Shown: one piece after another, positions 31,959-45,916 of the stretch
Numbering within the stretch: the stretch's first letter is position 1
Layout of the letters: every line of letters starts with the position of its first letter
Assembly (NCBI GenBank): GCA_019634915.1
Contig: JAHCAN010000003.1
Coordinates: 1 to 64,000, forward strand
DNA from: Steroidobacteraceae bacterium
GTDB lineage: Bacteria > Pseudomonadota > Gammaproteobacteria > Steroidobacterales > Steroidobacteraceae
Direction: 5' to 3'
DNA: 64,000 bases
Position numbers and translations under genes: made by a program
The notes under the pieces: generated by a model
Seen by the model: the letters and a program-made list of their open reading frames with translations, nothing else
Database searches by the model: none
Told to the model about the DNA's origin: nothing

Positions 31959-32007
31959 CGATCCGCTACAATTGCGGGCTCCCGGCCCGACCCAGACAGG
32001 TACGCGA

Positions 32008-32895
32008 ATGCCCACAGTCTCCTCCGCCGGTGCGCGCCTGCGCGCTGCCGTCGACGCCGAACGCCCGCTGCAGGTCGCCGGCACGGTCAATGCGTACTCG
32101 GCCCTGCTCGCCGAGCGCGCGGGATTCAAGGCGATCTATCTGTCCGGCGCCGGCGTCGCGAATGCCTCGTTCGGCCTGCCCGATCTCGGCATCACCTCGC
32201 TGAACGACGTCTGCGAGGACGTGCGGCGCATCGGGTCGGCGACCGACCTGCCGTTGCTCGTCGACGCCGACACCGGCTGGGGCGGCGCCTTCAACATCGC
32301 GCGCACGAGCCGTGACCTCACCCGCGCGGGCGCCGCCGGCATGCACCTCGAAGACCAGGTGCAGGCGAAGCGCTGCGGCCACCGGCCCGGCAAGGCGCTG
32401 GTGCCGGCCGCCGAGATGGTCGACCGGCTGAAGGCCGCAGTCGACGGGCGCACCGATCCGGCGTTCGTGATCATGGCGCGCACCGACGCGCATGCGGTCG
32501 AGGGCCAGGCCGCGGCGGTCGAGCGCGCGCAGCGCTATGTCGAGGCGGGCGCCGACATGATCTTCGCCGAGGCGCTGACCACGCTCGAGGAGTATCGCGA
32601 GTTCACGCGCGTCGTGCCGGTGCCGGTGCTCGCGAACATCACCGAATTCGGCAAGACGCCGCTGTTCACCACTCAGGAACTCGCCGGCGCCGGCGTGCGG
32701 CTCGTGCTCTATCCGCTGTCGGCGTTTCGCGCGATGAGCCGCGCGGCGCTCGGGGTGTATGCCGCGATCCGCCGCGACGGCACGCAGAAGGCCGTCGTCG
32801 ACACGATGCAGACGCGCGCCGAGCTCTACGACGTGCTCGGCTACCACGACTACGAGCGCAAGCTCGATGCCCTGTTCGGACAGGAGGGAAGCTGA
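32008..32895 (+). CDS. prpB: Methylisocitrate lyase
   Basis: A 295-residue TIM-barrel lyase that splits 2-methylisocitrate into pyruvate and succinate in the methylcitrate cycle. The catalytic loop is KRCGHRPGK (about residue 123) with Mg-binding DADTGWGG upstream; [20 protein letters not shown] and YPLSAFRAM complete the PrpB pattern. Its TGA overlaps the prpC ATG by one base, with AGGAGG inside the prpB end serving prpC. Confidence 0.95.
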   Translation: MPTVSSAGARLRAAVDAERPLQVAGTVNAYSALLAERAGFKAIYLSGAGVANASFGLPDLGITSLNDVCEDVRRIGSATDLPLLVDADTGWGGAFNIARTSRDLTRAGAAGMHLEDQVQAKRCGHRPGKALVPAAEMVDRLKAAVDGRTDPAFVIMARTDAHAVEGQAAAVERAQRYVEAGADMIFAEALTTLEEYREFTRVVPVPVLANITEFGKTPLFTTQELAGAGVRLVLYPLSAFRAMSRAALGVYAAIRRDGTQKAVVDTMQTRAELYDVLGYHDYERKLDALFGQEGS

Positions 32896-34052
32896 TGACT
32901 GACCCGGTTGCACCGAGCGGCCCGAAGCCAAAGAAATCCGTCGCCCTCTCCGGCGTCGCCGCCGGCAATACTGCGCTGTGCACGGTCGGGCGCAGCGGGA
33001 ACGACCTCGCCTATCGCGGCTACGACATCCTCGAGATTGCCGAAGCCTGCGAGTTCGAGGAAATCGCCCACCTGCTGATCCACGAGAAACTGCCGAACCG
33101 CGCCGAACTCGCCGCGTACAAGGCAAAGCTGCGCGGCCTGCGCAGCCTGCCGGCGGTCGTGCGGACCACGCTCGAGGCGCTGCCCGCCTCGAGCCATCCG
33201 ATGGACGTGCTGCGCACCGGCGTGTCGGCACTCGGCTGTGCGATGCCCGAGAAGGACGATCATTCCGCCGCCGGCGCGCGCGAGATCGCCGACCAGCTGA
33301 TCGCCTCGCTCGGCTCGATGCTGTGCTACTGGTACCACTACAGCCATTCGGGCCACCGCGTGCACGTCGAGACGCAGGACGACTCGATCGGCGGGCATTT
33401 CCTGCACCTGCTGCATCGCAAGGCGCCGCCGGAGTCGTGGGTGCGCGCGATGCACACCTCGTTCATTCTCTATGCCGAGCACGAGTTCAACGCGTCGACC
33501 TTCACCGCGCGCGTGATCGCGGGCACAGGCTCCGACCTGCACTCGTGCATCACCGGCGCGATCGGCGCGCTGCGCGGGCCGAAGCACGGCGGCGCGAACG
33601 AAGTCGCGCTCGAGATCCAGCAGCGCTATGCGACGCCCGACGAGGCCGAGGCCGACATCCGCCGCCGCGTCGCGCAGAAGGAAGTCGTGATCGGCTTCGG
33701 CCACCCGGTCTACACGATCGCCGACCCGCGCAACCAGGTGATCAAGGGCGTTGCGCAGCGGCTCGCCGAGGAGGCGCGCAACACCGGCCTGTACGACATC
33801 GCCGAGCGGCTCGAGCGCGTGATGTGGGACGCGAAGAAGATGTTCCCGAACCTCGACTGGTTCAGCGCGGTGTCGTATCAGCTGATGGGCGTGCCGACCG
33901 CGATGTTCACGCCGCTGTTCGTGATCGCGCGCACCACCGGCTGGGCCGCGCACGTGATCGAGCAGCGTGCCGATGGCAAGATCATTCGTCCTTCCGCCAA
34001 CTATGTCGGGCCGGAGAATCGGGCGTTTGTGCCGATCGAGCGGCGGCCTTGA
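32895..34052 (+). CDS. prpC: 2-Methylcitrate synthase
   Basis: A 385-residue citrate-synthase-fold enzyme condensing propionyl-CoA with oxaloacetate. Catalytic residues appear in [18 protein letters not shown], the [14 protein letters not shown] His segment, [13 protein letters not shown] and [13 protein letters not shown]. The type II short form (about 385 aa) and the neighbouring prpB support methylcitrate rather than citrate synthase. It follows prpB with a TGATG overlap and precedes the palindromic spacer. Confidence 0.94.
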   Translation: MTDPVAPSGPKPKKSVALSGVAAGNTALCTVGRSGNDLAYRGYDILEIAEACEFEEIAHLLIHEKLPNRAELAAYKAKLRGLRSLPAVVRTTLEALPASSHPMDVLRTGVSALGCAMPEKDDHSAAGAREIADQLIASLGSMLCYWYHYSHSGHRVHVETQDDSIGGHFLHLLHRKAPPESWVRAMHTSFILYAEHEFNASTFTARVIAGTGSDLHSCITGAIGALRGPKHGGANEVALEIQQRYATPDEAEADIRRRVAQKEVVIGFGHPVYTIADPRNQVIKGVAQRLAEEARNTGLYDIAERLERVMWDAKKMFPNLDWFSAVSYQLMGVPTAMFTPLFVIARTTGWAAHVIEQRADGKIIRPSANYVGPENRAFVPIERRP

Positions 34053-34093
34053 GGGATGCGGGCGCAGCGCATGCGAGAGGCGAAGCGGGGTGT

Positions 34094-34311
34094 GCCAGTA
34101 GCCGGCCGGCCGCGAGGCTGCGCGTGCTGCGTGCCGGTTCCGGGTCGCGCGCGCCTCGTTCCTCGGCGTGCCCTCGCGGCGGGGGCGATGCGCGCCATTG
34201 GGACATCGCGGACCAGAGCGTGGGCGACGCGCATCGCTGCTCCCCGCCGCTCGGCGCGCTCCACGGAACCGGCACGCAGCACGCGCAGCCTCGCGGCGCG
34301 CGGGTTCTGGC
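34094..34311. repeat. Long palindromic element (perfect 34-bp inverted repeat with nested stems)
   Basis: This fills most of the 327-bp gap between prpC and prpD. The arms 34109-34142 and 34264-34297 are complementary at all 34 positions. Pairing continues imperfectly outward to 34094 and 34311. Inside, 34149-34155 pairs with 34253-34259, 34176-34184 with 34242-34250 and 34185-34194 with 34228-34237, leaving a 33-nt apical loop. Transcribed RNA would form one long hairpin of about 60 bp with a bulge. No frame encodes a recognisable protein. It could be a miniature mobile element, an attenuator or a structured RNA. Confidence 0.8.
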
Positions 34312-34379
34312 GCGCGCGCAGGCCTGAGCCGATACCCTTGCCCGCATCACTTCACCCATGTTTAGAGGTTTGAACGAAG

Positions 34380-35831
34380 ATGTCTGCCCACGACCACAAG
34401 TCTGCCGCGCGGCCTGATCCTGATCAGGTGATCGTCGATATCGCGGGTTATGCGAGGGACCGCGCGATCGACTCGCGGCTCGCCTATGACACCGCGCGTC
34501 ATTGCCTGATGGATACGCTCGCCTGCGGTTTCCAGGCGCTCGCGTATCCGGCCTGCACGCGGATGATGGGGCCCGTGGTGCCGGGCGCGACGATGCCGGG
34601 CGGCGCGCGCGTTCCAGGCACCAGCTACGAGCTCGACCCGGTGCAGGCCGCGTTCAACATCGGCGCGATGATCCGCTGGCTCGATTTCAACGACACCTGG
34701 CTCGCGGCCGAGTGGGGCCATCCGTCCGACAACCTAGGCGGCATCCTCGCTGTGGCCGATTACCTGTCGCGCAAGGCGATCATGGAGGGCGGCAAGCCGC
34801 TCACCGTGCGCGACGTGCTGACCGGCATGATCAAGGCGCACGAGGTGCAGGGCATCCTCGCGCTCGACAACAGCTTCAACCGCGTGGGTCTCGATCACGT
34901 GCTGCTGGTGCGGGTGGCCTCGACTGCGGTCGTGACCGCGATGCTCGGCGGCAGCCGTGAGCAGGTGGTGAACGCGGTGTCGAACGCCTGGATCGACGGC
35001 GGTGCGCTGCGCACCTACCGGCACGCGCCGAACACCGGCTCGCGCAAGAGCTGGGCGGCCGGAGACGCGACCAGCCGCGCGGTGCGCCACGCCTTCATCG
35101 CGATGACCGGCGAGATGGGTTATCCATCGGCGCTGTCGGCGAAGGCCTGGGGCTTCCAGGACGTGCTGTTCAAGGGCAAGCCGGTCACGCTCGCGCAGCC
35201 GCTCGGCAGCTACGTGATGGAGAACGTGCTGTTCAAGATCAGCTTCCCGGCCGAGTTCCACGCGCAGACCGCGGTCGAGTGCGCGATGCAGCTGCATCCG
35301 CAGGTCAGGGACCGGATCGACTCGATCGAAAAGATCGTCATCGAGACGCAGGAGCCCGGCGTGCGCATCATCGACAAGACCGGCCCGCTCGCGAACCCCG
35401 CCGACCGCGACCACTGCATCCAGTACATGGTGGCGATCCCGCTGCTGTTCGGGCGCCTGACCGCCGCCGACTACGAGGACGCCGTGGCCTCCGATCCGCG
35501 CGTCGACGCGCTGCGCGCGAAGATGACGGTGCAGGAGAATCCGACGTTCACGAAGGAATACTACGAGCGCGACAAGCGCTACATCGGCAACGCGGTGCAG
35601 GTGTTCTTCAGGGACGGCACGAGCACGCCGCGTATCGCGGTCGATTTCCCGATCGGCCACAGGAAGCGCCGCGACGAGGGCATGCCGGTGCTGGTCAGGA
35701 AGTTCGAGACCTCGGTCGCGGCGCATTTCGCCGCGAAGCAGGCGGCGGCGATCGTCGCGCTGTTCCTTGACGCCGCGAAGCTCGACGCGATGCCGGTGCA
35801 CGAGTTCGTCGCGGCGATGGTCAAGAACTGA
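34380..35831 (+). CDS. prpD: 2-Methylcitrate dehydratase, MmgE/PrpD family
   Basis: A 483-residue enzyme forming 2-methylaconitate from 2-methylcitrate. Typical segments are [64 protein letters not shown] and [14 protein letters not shown]. It represents the PrpD route, so no acnD/prpF pair is needed. An AGAGG lies 11 nt before the ATG. It is separated from prpBC by the palindromic element, so its expression may be uncoupled from them. Confidence 0.95.
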   Translation: MSAHDHKSAARPDPDQVIVDIAGYARDRAIDSRLAYDTARHCLMDTLACGFQALAYPACTRMMGPVVPGATMPGGARVPGTSYELDPVQAAFNIGAMIRWLDFNDTWLAAEWGHPSDNLGGILAVADYLSRKAIMEGGKPLTVRDVLTGMIKAHEVQGILALDNSFNRVGLDHVLLVRVASTAVVTAMLGGSREQVVNAVSNAWIDGGALRTYRHAPNTGSRKSWAAGDATSRAVRHAFIAMTGEMGYPSALSAKAWGFQDVLFKGKPVTLAQPLGSYVMENVLFKISFPAEFHAQTAVECAMQLHPQVRDRIDSIEKIVIETQEPGVRIIDKTGPLANPADRDHCIQYMVAIPLLFGRLTAADYEDAVASDPRVDALRAKMTVQENPTFTKEYYERDKRYIGNAVQVFFRDGTSTPRIAVDFPIGHRKRRDEGMPVLVRKFETSVAAHFAAKQAAAIVALFLDAAKLDAMPVHEFVAAMVKN

Positions 35832-35834
35832 CGC

Positions 35835-36497
35835 GTGAACGCGGCAGCGGGCACCGCGGAGCAGGCGCGGCTCGTCCGCGACGCCGCGGCGCTCGACGTG
35901 CCGCTCGCCGCCGCGCAGGCGACGGCGCTGCTGCGCCTGCTCGATGAGCTCGCGCACTGGAACCGCAGTTACAACCTCACCGCGATCGACGATCGTGCGA
36001 CGATGCTCACGCATCATCTGCTCGACAGCCTGTCGGTCGCGCCGTACGTCGCCGGCGCGACGCTCGCCGATGTCGGCACCGGCGCGGGCTTCCCGGGCCT
36101 GCCGCTCGCGATCCTCGCGCCGCAACGGCGCCACACGCTGATCGATTCGGGCAGCAAGAAGGTTCGCTTCGTTGCACACGCGGTGCGTGCGCTCGGGCTC
36201 GGCAACGTCGAGCCGCTGCACGCGCGGGTCGAGAACCTGCGCCCGGCCGTGCCGTTCGATACGGTCGTCGCGCGGGCGCTGGCGCCGCTGCCGCGTCTGC
36301 TCGCGCTGGTCGCACCGCTGTGCGGGCCCGGCACCCGCGTGCTGGCGATGAAGAGCGCGCGGCTCGACGAGGAACTGCCCGCCGTCACGGCGCCGTGGCG
36401 CGTGGAAGCCGTGCACGAGCTGAAGGTGCCGGGGATCGACGCCGTGCGCACCCTTGCCGTCCTGCAGCGCGATGCGGCCGCCGGCGCGAGCCGCTAA
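35835..36497 (+). CDS. rsmG: 16S rRNA (guanine-527-N7)-methyltransferase
   Basis: A 220-residue SAM-dependent enzyme (GidB). The SAM-binding ADVGTGAGFPGLPLAI, the preceding HWNRSYNLTAIDD, and IDSGSKKVRFV are canonical. The start is GTG 35835, 3 nt after the prpD stop. It heads the conserved rsmG-parA-parB-atp block; the usual upstream mnmG is not here, its place being taken by prpD. Confidence 0.95.
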   Translation: MNAAAGTAEQARLVRDAAALDVPLAAAQATALLRLLDELAHWNRSYNLTAIDDRATMLTHHLLDSLSVAPYVAGATLADVGTGAGFPGLPLAILAPQRRHTLIDSGSKKVRFVAHAVRALGLGNVEPLHARVENLRPAVPFDTVVARALAPLPRLLALVAPLCGPGTRVLAMKSARLDEELPAVTAPWRVEAVHELKVPGIDAVRTLAVLQRDAAAGASR

Positions 36498-36506
36498 ACT
36501 CGCCCG

Positions 36507-37310
36507 ATGAAGCGCGTCATTGCGGTGGCGAACCAGAAGGGCGGTGTCGGCAAGACCACGACGGCGGTCAATCTTGCAGCCTCGCTGGCCGCGACCCGGC
36601 GGCGGGTATTGCTGATCGATCTCGACCCGCAGGGCAATGCGACGATGGGCTGCGGCGTCGAGAAATCACAGGTCGTGCGCGGTACCTGCGAGGTGATGCT
36701 CGGCGAATGCGACATCGGCAGCGCGATCGTGCCGGTCGAGCAGGCCGGCATGTTCCTGCTGCCCGCGAACCAGGACCTGACCTCGGTCGAGGTGCGCCTG
36801 CTGACGATGATCACCGGCCGGGAGCTGAAGCTGCGCAATGCGTTGCGAGCGGTGCGCGAACAGTACGACGTGATCCTGATCGACTGCCCGCCGGCGCTCA
36901 ACATGCTCACGGTCAACGCGCTGGTCGCGGCCGACAGCGTGCTGATCCCGATGCAGTGCGAGTACTACGCGCTCGAGGGGCTGTCGGCGCTGGTCTCGAC
37001 GATCGAGCAGATCCGTGCGGCGGTGAACCCCGACCTCGAGATCGAGGGCATCCTGCGCACGATGTTCGACCCGCGCAACAACCTCGCCAACGAGGTCAGC
37101 GCCCAGCTGATCGAGCATTTCGGTGACAAGGTGTTCCGCACCGTGGTGCCGCGCAACGTGCGGCTCGCGGAGGCGCCGTCCTTCGGGCGCCCGGCGATGT
37201 TCCACGACAAGGAATCCCGCGGGGCGCTCGCCTATCTCGCGCTCGCCGGCGAAATGTTGCGTCGTGAGGACGAGGCGCGCACTCCCGAACGGCTATCATC
37301 GGCGCCATGA
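36507..37310 (+). CDS. parA: Chromosome-partitioning ATPase ParA (Soj)
   Basis: A 267-residue deviant Walker ATPase with KGGVGKTT at 11-18, LLIDLDPQGNATMG (Walker A') and ILIDCPPALNMLTVNAL (Walker B). It binds DNA non-specifically as an ATP dimer and is displaced by ParB to segregate origins. A TAAACT hexamer, which includes the rsmG stop, ends 6 nt before ATG. The stop overlaps parB (ATGA). Confidence 0.97.
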   Translation: MKRVIAVANQKGGVGKTTTAVNLAASLAATRRRVLLIDLDPQGNATMGCGVEKSQVVRGTCEVMLGECDIGSAIVPVEQAGMFLLPANQDLTSVEVRLLTMITGRELKLRNALRAVREQYDVILIDCPPALNMLTVNALVAADSVLIPMQCEYYALEGLSALVSTIEQIRAAVNPDLEIEGILRTMFDPRNNLANEVSAQLIEHFGDKVFRTVVPRNVRLAEAPSFGRPAMFHDKESRGALAYLALAGEMLRREDEARTPERLSSAP

Positions 37311-38224
37311 CCCAGAAGAAGACGACCCTCGGTCGCGGGCTCGCCGACCTGCTCGGACAGTCGGCCGCGCGCGCGGCAGCACCCGCGGCAGCGGCCGGAG
37401 CGCCGCCCGCCGGCGAGGAACTCGCGAAGCTGCCGCTCGACCTGCTGCAGCGGGGCCGTTACCAGCCACGCGTCGACATGCGGCCCGAGACGCTGCAGGA
37501 ACTGGCCGATTCGATCAAGGCGCAGGGCGTCGTGCAGCCGATCGTCGTGCGTCCGCTCGCGGGCGCCGGCGAGGGCGCGACCCAGCGTTACGAGATCATC
37601 GCCGGCGAGCGCCGCTGGCGCGCCGCGCAGCTCGCGGGGCTCGCGGAGATTCCCGCGGTCATCCGCCGGGTCGCCGACGACGCGGCGATCGCGATGGCGC
37701 TGATCGAGAACATCCAGCGCGAGAACCTGAATCCGCTCGAGGAGGCCCGGGCCCTCGAACGCCTGATCGCCGAGTTCGGCGTCACGCACCAGCAGGCCGC
37801 CGAAGCGGTCGGCCGCTCGCGCGCGGCGGTCAGCAATCTGCTGCGCCTGCTCGAGCTCGCGCCCGAGGTGTGCGAGCTGGTCGAGAAGCGCGCGCTCGAG
37901 ATGGGGCATGCGCGGGCGCTGCTCGGCCTCGGCCAGCGCCGCCAGCAAGCCGAAGTCGCCTCGCTCGTCGCGCGCAAGGGCCTGTCGGTGCGTGAAACGG
38001 AGGCGCTGGTGCGCCGCCTCGCGAGCCCGGGCGGCACTGCCTCCCCGGGGGCTGCCGCGGATTCTGGCCGGCGGGACCCGAACGTGAGCCGCCTCGAGGG
38101 CGAGCTGGCCGAAAAGCTCGGCGCGAAGGTGGCTATCCAGCACACGGCGAGCGGCAAGGGCAAGCTGGTCGTCAACTACAACAGCCTCGATGAGCTCGAC
38201 GGCATCCTCGCGCACATCCAGTAG
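37307..38224 (+). CDS. parB: Chromosome-partitioning CTPase ParB (Spo0J)
   Basis: A 305-residue clamp that loads at parS. The CTP-binding GERRWRAAQLAG box (about 98-109) and ENIQRENLNPLEEA, the HTH (VTHQQAAEAVGRSRAAVSNLLRLLEL) and a C-terminal dimerisation domain (KLVVNYNSLDELDGILAHI) are visible. I saw no parS-like 16-mer in the window. A TATCAT hexamer within the parA end sits 7 nt before ATG, so parB may also have its own promoter. Confidence 0.97.
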   Translation: MTQKKTTLGRGLADLLGQSAARAAAPAAAAGAPPAGEELAKLPLDLLQRGRYQPRVDMRPETLQELADSIKAQGVVQPIVVRPLAGAGEGATQRYEIIAGERRWRAAQLAGLAEIPAVIRRVADDAAIAMALIENIQRENLNPLEEARALERLIAEFGVTHQQAAEAVGRSRAAVSNLLRLLELAPEVCELVEKRALEMGHARALLGLGQRRQQAEVASLVARKGLSVRETEALVRRLASPGGTASPGAAADSGRRDPNVSRLEGELAEKLGAKVAIQHTASGKGKLVVNYNSLDELDGILAHIQ

Positions 38225-38264
38225 CCGGGGCGGGGGCGATTCCTAGGTAGTTCCCGCGTATTTC

Positions 38265-38293
38265 TTGCTGGCGCGGGGCTTCCCCCCTATAAT
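38265..38293 (+). promoter_or_regulatory. Promoter of the atp operon
   Basis: TTGCTG (38265-38270), a 17-nt spacer and a perfect TATAAT (38288-38293), in the 145-bp gap between parB and atpI. It gives a leader of about 70 nt before the atpI GTG. This is the best sigma-70-type promoter I can see in the window. Confidence 0.75.
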
Positions 38294-38369
38294 CCGCGCG
38301 CTTCGCAAACGGGGCCCTAAGTGGCTGCCGTGCAAGGAAAATTGGGCTGAAGGCCGTCTCCGTTCGATC

Positions 38370-38765
38370 GTGATCCAGTCGCGCGATGGCATCTGGCATC
38401 TGGCCGCGTGGATCCTGCTCGCGCAGGCAGCCGTCACGATCGCCGCCGCAGCACTGTGTTACGGCGTGTGGGGCGCAAGGCATGGAGCGTCGGCGCTCGC
38501 GGGCGGCTCGATCGGCGTCATTGCGAATTTGTACATGACCCTGGCGGCGCTGCGGCAAGGCGGCGGCGCCGGCGTGGTACTGGGCCGGATATTGATCGGC
38601 CAGTTCGTCAAGATTGCGCTCACCGTGGCGATGTTCGTCGCGGTCGCGCGGACCGGCAAGGCGGCGTGGCCGCCGTTGATCGCGACCTATGTCGCAACGC
38701 TGGTGGTGTTCTGGGCCGTGCCCGCAATGGCGGCGCCCCGGTTGCCGCCGCGTTCGAGAGTGTGA
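38370..38765 (+). CDS. atpI: ATP synthase assembly protein AtpI
   Basis: A 131-residue membrane protein with about four helices that assists c-ring assembly. The ALAGGSIGVIANLYMTLAALR segment and RILIGQFVKIALTVAMF helix match AtpI. GTG 38370 gives the normal length; a longer start at 38265 would lie on the -35 of the operon promoter and is rejected. Confidence 0.85.
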   Translation: MIQSRDGIWHLAAWILLAQAAVTIAAAALCYGVWGARHGASALAGGSIGVIANLYMTLAALRQGGGAGVVLGRILIGQFVKIALTVAMFVAVARTGKAAWPPLIATYVATLVVFWAVPAMAAPRLPPRSRV

Positions 38766-39929
<1,164 letters not shown>

Positions 39930-39957
39930 TGCACGCGCAAGCCGAAGGAGACAGGCG

Positions 39958-40437
39958 ATGAACGTCAACGCGACATTCATCGGGCAGGTGATCGTATTCG
40001 TGATCCTGCTCTGGTTCTTCTGGAGGTTCGTCGTGCCGCCGCTCGCGCAGGCGAACACGGACCGGCAGAAGAAGATCGCCGCGGGCCTCGCGGCCGCCGA
40101 GCGTGGCCAGAAGGATCTCGAGGAGGCGAAATCGCGCGCCGACGCCGTCGTGCGCGAGGCGCGCGAGCGTGCCAACCAGATCCTCGACCAGGCGAACCGC
40201 CGCTCGGGCGAGATGATCGATTCGGCCAAGCAGACCGCGAGCGCCGAAGGCGAGCGCCTGCTCGCGAGCGCGCGCGCCGAGGCCGGCAACGAGACCGCGC
40301 GGGCCCGCGATGCGCTGCGCCGCGAAGTCGGCGCGCTGGCCGTCACCGGCGCCAGCCGCCTGCTCGGTCGCGAGATCGACGCGAAGGCGCACGCGCAGCT
40401 GCTCGACGAGCTCGCCGAGGAGATCGCGCGTGGCTGA
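39958..40437 (+). CDS. atpF: ATP synthase subunit b
   Basis: A 159-residue peripheral stalk subunit: one N-terminal helix (IGQVIVFVILLWFFWRFVVPPL) followed by a long charged coiled coil with Ala/Arg/Glu heptads. Length matches E. coli (156). AAGGAG lies upstream. It overlaps atpH by 8 bp. Confidence 0.96.
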   Translation: MNVNATFIGQVIVFVILLWFFWRFVVPPLAQANTDRQKKIAAGLAAAERGQKDLEEAKSRADAVVREARERANQILDQANRRSGEMIDSAKQTASAEGERLLASARAEAGNETARARDALRREVGALAVTGASRLLGREIDAKAHAQLLDELAEEIARG

Positions 40438-40966
40438 GAACGCCACCCTGGCGAGGCCTTATGCGCGTGCCGCGTTCGAGTTCGCGCGGGATGCGAAGGC
40501 GCTCGCCGGCTGGGGCGACCTGCTCGCCACGGCCGCGGTCGTCGTCACCGATGAGCGCTTCGCGGCGCTGATCGGCAGCCCGGAACCGGGCCCGGCGGCG
40601 CTCGCCGGAGTCGTGCTCGACATCGCCGGCGGGAGTGCCGACGAGCACGGCCGCAATTTCGTGCGCCTGCTCGCGCAGAACCGCCGCCTCGCGCTGCTGC
40701 CGGAGATCGCCGCACAGTTTGCGCGGCTGCGCGCCGAAGTCGAAAACACGGTCGACGTCGAGGTCGCCTCGGCGCTGCCGCTGACGGGCGAACAGACCGA
40801 GCAGCTCGCGCGCGCGCTGACGCGCCGCCTGAACCGCCGCGTGCGCCTGCATGCGAGCGTCGATCCGTCGCTGATCGGCGGCGCCGTGGTGCGCGCCGGC
40901 GACTTCGTGCTCGACGGTTCGCTGAAGGGCCGGCTCGAGCGCCTCGCACAGTCCATGACGAATTGA
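40430..40966 (+). CDS. atpH: ATP synthase subunit delta
   Basis: A 178-residue stator subunit linking F1 to subunit b. The [15 protein letters not shown]-terminus and C-terminal [23 protein letters not shown] are the family signature. GTG 40430 begins inside atpF and yields the conserved [12 protein letters not shown] start. Confidence 0.96.
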   Translation: MAENATLARPYARAAFEFARDAKALAGWGDLLATAAVVVTDERFAALIGSPEPGPAALAGVVLDIAGGSADEHGRNFVRLLAQNRRLALLPEIAAQFARLRAEVENTVDVEVASALPLTGEQTEQLARALTRRLNRRVRLHASVDPSLIGGAVVRAGDFVLDGSLKGRLERLAQSMTN

Positions 40967-40986
40967 TTCCCGAGGATTCCACACCC

Positions 40987-42525
<1,539 letters not shown>

Positions 42526-42529
42526 CAAG

Positions 42530-44826
<2,297 letters not shown>

Positions 44827-44841
44827 GGCGAGGGCAAGAGC

Positions 44842-45264
44842 GTGGCGAATACCATAGACGTCGATGTCGTGAGCGCCGAAGGCGAGATCTTCTCGGGTCC
44901 CGCGCTGATGGTGTTCGTGCCGGCGTCCGAGGGCGACATCGGCATCGCGCCGCGCCACGCGCCGCTGCTGACGCTGCTGAAGGCGGGCGAGGTGCGCATC
45001 CAGACGCCGGACGGCGGCGAGCACCTGATCTTCGTCGGTGGCGGCGTGCTGGAAATCCAGCCGCGCAAGGTCACCGTGCTGGCCGACACCGCGCTGCGCG
45101 CGCGCGACATCGACGAGGCGGCGGCGCTCGCGGCCAAGCAGCGCGCCGAGGAAGCGCTCAAGGACAAGGTCGACAAGATTTCGCAGGCCGAGGCGCTCGC
45201 CGAGCTGACGCGCGCGGCCGCGCAGCTGAAGCTGATCGAGAAACTGCGCAAACTGAAGGGCTGA
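44842..45264 (+). CDS. atpC: ATP synthase subunit epsilon
   Basis: A 140-residue regulatory subunit of F1. The N-terminal beta barrel (VVSAEGEIFSGPALMVFVPASEGDIGIAPRHAPLLTLL) and C-terminal two-helix tail are standard. The start is GTG 44842. It is the last gene before a hairpin terminator. Confidence 0.97.
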   Translation: MANTIDVDVVSAEGEIFSGPALMVFVPASEGDIGIAPRHAPLLTLLKAGEVRIQTPDGGEHLIFVGGGVLEIQPRKVTVLADTALRARDIDEAAALAAKQRAEEALKDKVDKISQAEALAELTRAAAQLKLIEKLRKLKG

Positions 45265-45320
45265 TCCGGCTCACCGGATTCCGTGCGGCGGTGCCGCGTC
45301 GCGGCGCTGCCGGGAGTCGC

Positions 45321-45350
45321 CCCCCGCGGGCCGCTCCAGACCCGCGGGGG
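45321..45350. terminator. Hairpin terminator after the atp operon
   Basis: A perfect 10-bp stem CCCCCGCGGG / CCCGCGGGGG with a 10-nt loop, between the converging atpC and EF-hand genes. The symmetry could serve both strands. No U-tract is present, so Rho or stem strength must do the work. Confidence 0.6.
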
Positions 45351-45369
45351 ACGCGCACCGAACCAGAGC

Positions 45370-45636
45370 TTACTGGCCCGGGTCCGTCTCGCTCTGCGGC
45401 CTGGCCGAAGCCTGCCAGCGCGCGAACTCCTCCTTCGACACCGCGCCGTCGCTGTTCGCGTCGGCGGTCGTGAAGGCGGCCGACAGGTTCTTGTCGGCCA
45501 CCGATTCGCTCGCGGTGATGACGCCGTCGGCGTTCTTGTCGAGCGACTCGAACGACTTCGAGGCCATCGTCTCGTCGGCGGCGAAGGCGGCACCGGTCAG
45601 CAGTGCCGCAGCGGCAATGATCGCCTGGTATTTCAT
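45370..45636 (-). CDS. Exported EF-hand calcium-binding protein
   Basis: An 88-residue protein with a signal peptide (AIIAAAALLTGAAFA, cleavage near residue 20) and two EF-hand loops. Loop 1 is DKNADGVITASE (33-44) and loop 2 is DANSDGAVSKEE (59-70); both have ligands at positions 1, 3, 5 and 12. Periplasmic calcium sensing or buffering is likely; no partner is apparent. GGAGG lies 9 nt before ATG. Confidence 0.88.
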   Translation of the reverse strand: MKYQAIIAAAALLTGAAFAADETMASKSFESLDKNADGVITASESVADKNLSAAFTTADANSDGAVSKEEFARWQASARPQSETDPGQ

Positions 45637-45916
45637 GGTCGGGTTCCTCCGGGGGTTGTCAGCACGTCGCTGCTGCGACGGTCGGTGTGACGCTAATGCG
45701 CGCCGGCGCCCGGCGGAATGTCCGCGATCGGCAACAGGCGCGCCGCAGCGCCGGCCGCGGCGTGCGGCGTGAGCGCGGAAAAGCCTTTGATTGCAGGCTC
45801 CGCGGCACACCCGGTCGCGCCGCTGTCGGACGACCGCCGACGCACGATTCAGCACGCCCCGACCTCGCGGACGCGTGAAGTCCTACACCGCGATGGCGCT
45901 CGGATACAATCTGCCG
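45637..45916. other. 280-bp spacer between the EF-hand gene and glmU
   Basis: No supported gene. It must contain divergent promoters. On the plus strand TACAAT (45905-45910) ends 6 nt before the glmU ATG. GC-rich partial inverted repeats around 45700-45755 look like ordinary composition effects. Confidence 0.5.

Noticed and set aside
31930-31972. TTGACG...TACAAT promoter before prpB
   Set aside because: The spacer between the hexamers is 31 nt, too long for one sigma-70 promoter; only the -10-like TACAAT is kept as a weak hint.
34053-34379. Coding potential on both strands of the prpC-prpD spacer
   Set aside because: The open frames on the two strands give near-identical peptides only because the DNA is palindromic; no start site context or family similarity supports a gene.
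38265-38369. ATG 38265 as the atpI start
   Set aside because: It coincides with the -35/-10 region (TTGCTG-17-TATAAT) of the atp operon and adds residues atypical for AtpI; GTG 38370 gives normal length.
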